Of a DNA stretch of 64,000 bases, positions 61,323 through 64,000 are shown one piece after another. This stretch comes from Hyphomicrobiaceae bacterium (GTDB taxonomy: Bacteria > Pseudomonadota > Alphaproteobacteria > Rhizobiales > Devosiaceae). Under the pieces are notes generated by a model, which did no database searches, was not told where the DNA came from, and worked only from the letters and a program-made list of their open reading frames with translations. Location of the stretch: positions 682,001-746,000 of the forward strand of contig JACKJF010000003.1 in NCBI GenBank assembly GCA_020638095.1, in the 5' to 3' direction. A program made the translations under genes and the position numbers. Position 1 is the stretch's first letter. Every line of letters begins with the position of its first letter.

Positions 61323-62138
61323 TTGACCGCAACAAATCCCCTCCGCCGCCGGCTCGAAGAAGGCCGGACAATTCTGGGTGTCTGGCAGCAGCTGAGCCAT
61401 CCTGCCGTCGCCGAACTCGTCGCCCTTGCCGGTTACGACATGGTCCTCATTGATCTCGAACATGGTCCCGGCTCGCTCTTTGAAACCGCCAACATGATGC
61501 GCGGCATCGCGGGAACGGGCAGCAGCGCCATGGTGCGGGTGCCCGCTAATGACCCGGTCATCCTGAAGCGCCTTCTCGACCAGGGTCCCGACGGCGTCAT
61601 GATTCCGATGGTTGAAAGCGCCGACGAGGCATGTGCGGCCGTGGCGGCTTGCCGCTATCCGCCAAAGGGGAGGCGTGGCTGGGCCGCAGGCGTCGCGCGC
61701 GCCGCGCGTTACGGGTTCGACCGCGACTATACGCTGAAGACAGCATCCGAACTGGTGATCGCCTGCCAGATCGAGAGTGTCGCCGGCGTCAGGGATGTCG
61801 ATGCCATCGCCGCTGTCGAGGGCGTTGACGTGATCTTTGTCGGCCGGAACGACCTCGCGGCCGACGCGGGTCATATCCTCGACCTCGACCATCCCGAGGT
61901 CGACGCAATGCTCTACAAATGCCTTGAAGCCGCGCGGCGCAACGGCAAGAAGGCCGGCACCGTCCCGAGCGCCCGGCGCAACTGGCAGTCCCTTTTCAGC
62001 GACGGGTTCGACATGGTTGTTCCGTCCTCCGATATCTCCTTCATCCGCGACGGCGCCTCGGCCGAGCTTGATGCCTATCGCCGCTATCTTGCAGACCGGG
62101 GTGAAGCGTCGATTGGCATGGGAGGGGCTTCGAAATGA
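61323..62138 (+). CDS. HpcH/HpaI-type 2-keto-3-deoxy acid aldolase
   Basis: A TTG at 61323 with AAGGAG eight bases upstream gives 271 residues. The TIM barrel has MVLIDLEHGPG, the VRVPANDP metal region, MIPMVESADEA and VIFVGRNDLAAD, all typical of class II pyruvate aldolases. In this operon it would split a 2-keto-3-deoxy sugar acid into pyruvate and an aldehyde. The next start overlaps its stop by four bases. Confidence 0.9.
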   Translation: MTATNPLRRRLEEGRTILGVWQQLSHPAVAELVALAGYDMVLIDLEHGPGSLFETANMMRGIAGTGSSAMVRVPANDPVILKRLLDQGPDGVMIPMVESADEACAAVAACRYPPKGRRGWAAGVARAARYGFDRDYTLKTASELVIACQIESVAGVRDVDAIAAVEGVDVIFVGRNDLAADAGHILDLDHPEVDAMLYKCLEAARRNGKKAGTVPSARRNWQSLFSDGFDMVVPSSDISFIRDGASAELDAYRRYLADRGEASIGMGGASK

Positions 62139-63856
62139 CCAGAAAACTCCGCAGCCAGGACTGGTTCGGCCGGCAGGACCGGGACGGCTTCAGTCATCGC
62201 AGCTGGATGAAGAACCAGGGCCTGCCCGGCCATCTCTTCGACGGTCGGCCGATCATCGGCATCTGCAACACCTTTTCCGAGCTCAACCCCTGCAATGCCC
62301 ATCTTCGCAAGATCGCCGACCATGTGAAGCGCGGCGTCTACGAGGCGGGCGGCTTTCCGCTCGAATTCCCCGTCTCGTCCCTTGGCGAAAGCCTGATGCG
62401 TCCAACCGCCATGCTCTTTCGCAACCTTGCCAGCATGGACGTCGAAGAAGCTATCCGCGCCTATCCCGTCGACGGGGTTGTGCTGCTCACCGGCTGCGAC
62501 AAGACCACGCCGTCACTTGTCATGGGCGCCGCCAGCTGCGACCTGCCGACCATCGTCGTCTCGGGTGGGCCGATGCTGACCGGCCGCTGGCGGGGCCGCA
62601 AGCTCGGTTCGGGCACCGATGTCTGGCATTTCGCCGACGCGGTGCGGTCTGGCGCGATGGATTTCGCGGAATTTTCCCAGGCCGAAGCGGCCATGTCGCG
62701 TTCCGCCGGCCATTGCATGACCATGGGCACCGCCTCGACCATGGCCAGCATGGTCGAAGCGCTCGGACTGACACTGCCCGAAAATGCTGCCATTCCCGCT
62801 GTCGATAGCCGCCGCTACGTGCTCGCCCACGAGTCTGGCAGCCGCATTGTCGGTATGGTCCATGAGGACCTCAGACTGTCGAAGGTCCTGACACGGCCAG
62901 CATTTGAAAACGCCATCGTCGTCAACGGCGCCATCGGCGGCTCCACCAACGCCGTCATCCACCTTCTGGCCATTGCCGGCCGCATGGGCGTCGATATCGA
63001 CCTTTCAGACTGGGACCGGCTCGGCCGCAATGTACCCTGCCTCGTCAACCTCATGCCGTCAGGCGCGCACCAGATGGAAGATTTCTACTATGCCGGCGGC
63101 CTGCCCGCAGTGATGAAGGAAATCGAAAATCTGCTGCACGGCGGGGCGCTGACCGTCACCGGCCGCTCGATCTCGGACAATATCGCCGATGCCGAATGCC
63201 ATGACCGCGATGTCATCCACGAGCTGGCCTCGCCCTTCAAGCCAGAGGGTGGCATCGCGGTTCTGCGGGGCAATCTCGCGCCCGACGGTGCGGTGATCAA
63301 ACCGTCTGCGGCCTCGCCGCACCTTTTGAAACATCGCGGTCGGGCCGTGGTGTTCGAGAGCATTGAGCAACTTCATTCGACCATCGACGACGACGATCTA
63401 GACATCGACGAAAATTCGGTGATGGTCCTGAAACATTGCGGACCCAAAGGCTATCCGGGCATGGCTGAGGTCGGCAACATGCCGCTGCCCGCAAAGCTCT
63501 TGAAGCGCGGCATCACCGACATGGTCCGGATTTCCGATGCGCGCATGAGCGGCACCGCCTTCGGCACGGTCGTCCTCCATGTTGCTCCTGAAGCCGCCAT
63601 CGGTGGGCCGCTCGCTCTCGTCCAAAATGGCGACATGATCGAACTCGACGTTTCGGCGCGAAGGATCGCCCTCGACGTACCGGAAGCCGAACTCGCCCGC
63701 CGGCGCGACGCCTGGCAGCCGCCCCCGTCCCCGCCCGATGCACGCGGCGGCTATTCCGGACTTTTTGTCCGCCATGTCATGCAGGCCGACCGCGGCGCCG
63801 ATTTCGATTTCCTCGTGGGTTGTCGCGGCAACGAGGTTGTGCGCGAGAGCCATTGA
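62135..63856 (+). CDS. IlvD/Edd family sugar-acid dehydratase
   Basis: The 573-residue enzyme dehydrates an aldonate (such as arabinonate or xylonate) to a 2-keto-3-deoxy acid. The Fe-S cysteines are present in ICNTFSELNPCN, LTGCDKTTPS and SAGHCMTMGTAST, and the substrate region has VVNGAIGGSTNAVIH and DARMSGTAFGT. Its arrangement and length match the pentonate dehydratases more than IlvD of valine synthesis. It is coupled to the aldolase gene. Confidence 0.9.
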   Translation: MTRKLRSQDWFGRQDRDGFSHRSWMKNQGLPGHLFDGRPIIGICNTFSELNPCNAHLRKIADHVKRGVYEAGGFPLEFPVSSLGESLMRPTAMLFRNLASMDVEEAIRAYPVDGVVLLTGCDKTTPSLVMGAASCDLPTIVVSGGPMLTGRWRGRKLGSGTDVWHFADAVRSGAMDFAEFSQAEAAMSRSAGHCMTMGTASTMASMVEALGLTLPENAAIPAVDSRRYVLAHESGSRIVGMVHEDLRLSKVLTRPAFENAIVVNGAIGGSTNAVIHLLAIAGRMGVDIDLSDWDRLGRNVPCLVNLMPSGAHQMEDFYYAGGLPAVMKEIENLLHGGALTVTGRSISDNIADAECHDRDVIHELASPFKPEGGIAVLRGNLAPDGAVIKPSAASPHLLKHRGRAVVFESIEQLHSTIDDDDLDIDENSVMVLKHCGPKGYPGMAEVGNMPLPAKLLKRGITDMVRISDARMSGTAFGTVVLHVAPEAAIGGPLALVQNGDMIELDVSARRIALDVPEAELARRRDAWQPPPSPPDARGGYSGLFVRHVMQADRGADFDFLVGCRGNEVVRESH

Positions 63857-63910
63857 GTGACAGTGTTGCCCGGACCGGAATGCGGCCCGTTTCTGGCCGG
63901 GGACTGAACG

Positions 63911-64000
63911 ATGGGTGACAAAAGATCGCGGCGCAGCGCCAACGAACAGGTCGCAGCCGAATTGAGGCGCATGGCGACGACGCTGGCGCCCGGCGCACGC
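63911..64000 (+). CDS. Start of a GntR-type transcriptional regulator (cut by window end)
   Basis: The ATG at 63911 begins MGDKRSRRSANEQVAAELRR and continues MATTLAPGAR, the typical first helices of a GntR winged-helix domain, which would go on with LPS-ERELA. It lies 54 bases past the dehydratase stop and probably controls the sugar-acid locus. Confidence 0.55.
   Translation, partial: MGDKRSRRSANEQVAAELRRMATTLAPGAR

Overview
The window reads as a chromosomal segment of a GC-rich alphaproteobacterium, most likely in the order Hyphomicrobiales. This rests on the gene families (MbfA ferritin-transporter, BigR/Blh sulfide response, NDUFA9-like protein next to a tRNA-Leu, UppP/QueG neighbourhood, periplasmic quinoprotein oxidation) and on a short CCTCATCCTGAGC...TCGAAGG repeat that I associate with that order. 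No phage, insertion sequence, plasmid origin or CRISPR array was seen.

Region 1 (about 0.8-18 kb) is the most distinctive. It holds a PQQ-dependent alcohol dehydrogenase, a c-type cytochrome, a YVTN-type beta-propeller, a cupredoxin-like protein without visible copper ligands, two ABC transport systems arranged on both sides of one divergent promoter region, a MotA/TolQ/ExbB-like plus TolR/ExbD-like pair with a third membrane protein, a secreted pentapeptide-repeat protein, a LysR regulator with a strong dyad beside it, and an SMP-30-like propeller. The dehydrogenase carries the second active-site aspartate (D321-x-D323) that marks lanthanide-dependent enzymes. The linked permease, binding protein, propeller and ATPase resemble the lut (lanthanide utilisation and transport) gene set. 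I read the region as a lanthanide-linked alcohol-oxidation and metal-uptake locus with several unusual components. No TonB-dependent receptor lies in the window.

Region 2 (18-26 kb) is conserved housekeeping: tRNA-Leu(CAG), a complex-I-associated NDUFA9-like protein, metY, uppP, a GST, queG and a SoxR/YeeZ-like epimerase-fold protein. Region 3 (26-38 kb) is the translation cluster infC ... rpmI-rplT-pheS ... pheT. infC appears to start at the rare AUU codon. A MATE exporter and a persulfide-response module (BigR repressor, its likely operator, Blh-type dioxygenase, rhodanese) sit between infC and rpmI. pheT is followed by a glycosyltransferase and an O-antigen-ligase-like protein.

Region 4 (38-57 kb) is mixed metabolism, stress and translation: MFS exporter, Crp/Fnr regulator with a DUF2892 membrane protein and a dyad between them, aldo/keto reductase, trhO, MbfA, cytochrome c', lepA, an amino-acid ABC binding protein and permease without an adjacent ATPase, an STT3-like GT-C membrane protein, and msrA. 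Region 5 (57-64 kb) has tRNA-Ser(GGA), a gene-poor 0.7-kb gap, an ABC exporter, and a sugar-acid catabolic locus (SDR dehydrogenase divergent from an HpcH/HpaI aldolase, an IlvD/Edd dehydratase and the start of a GntR-type regulator cut by the window end).
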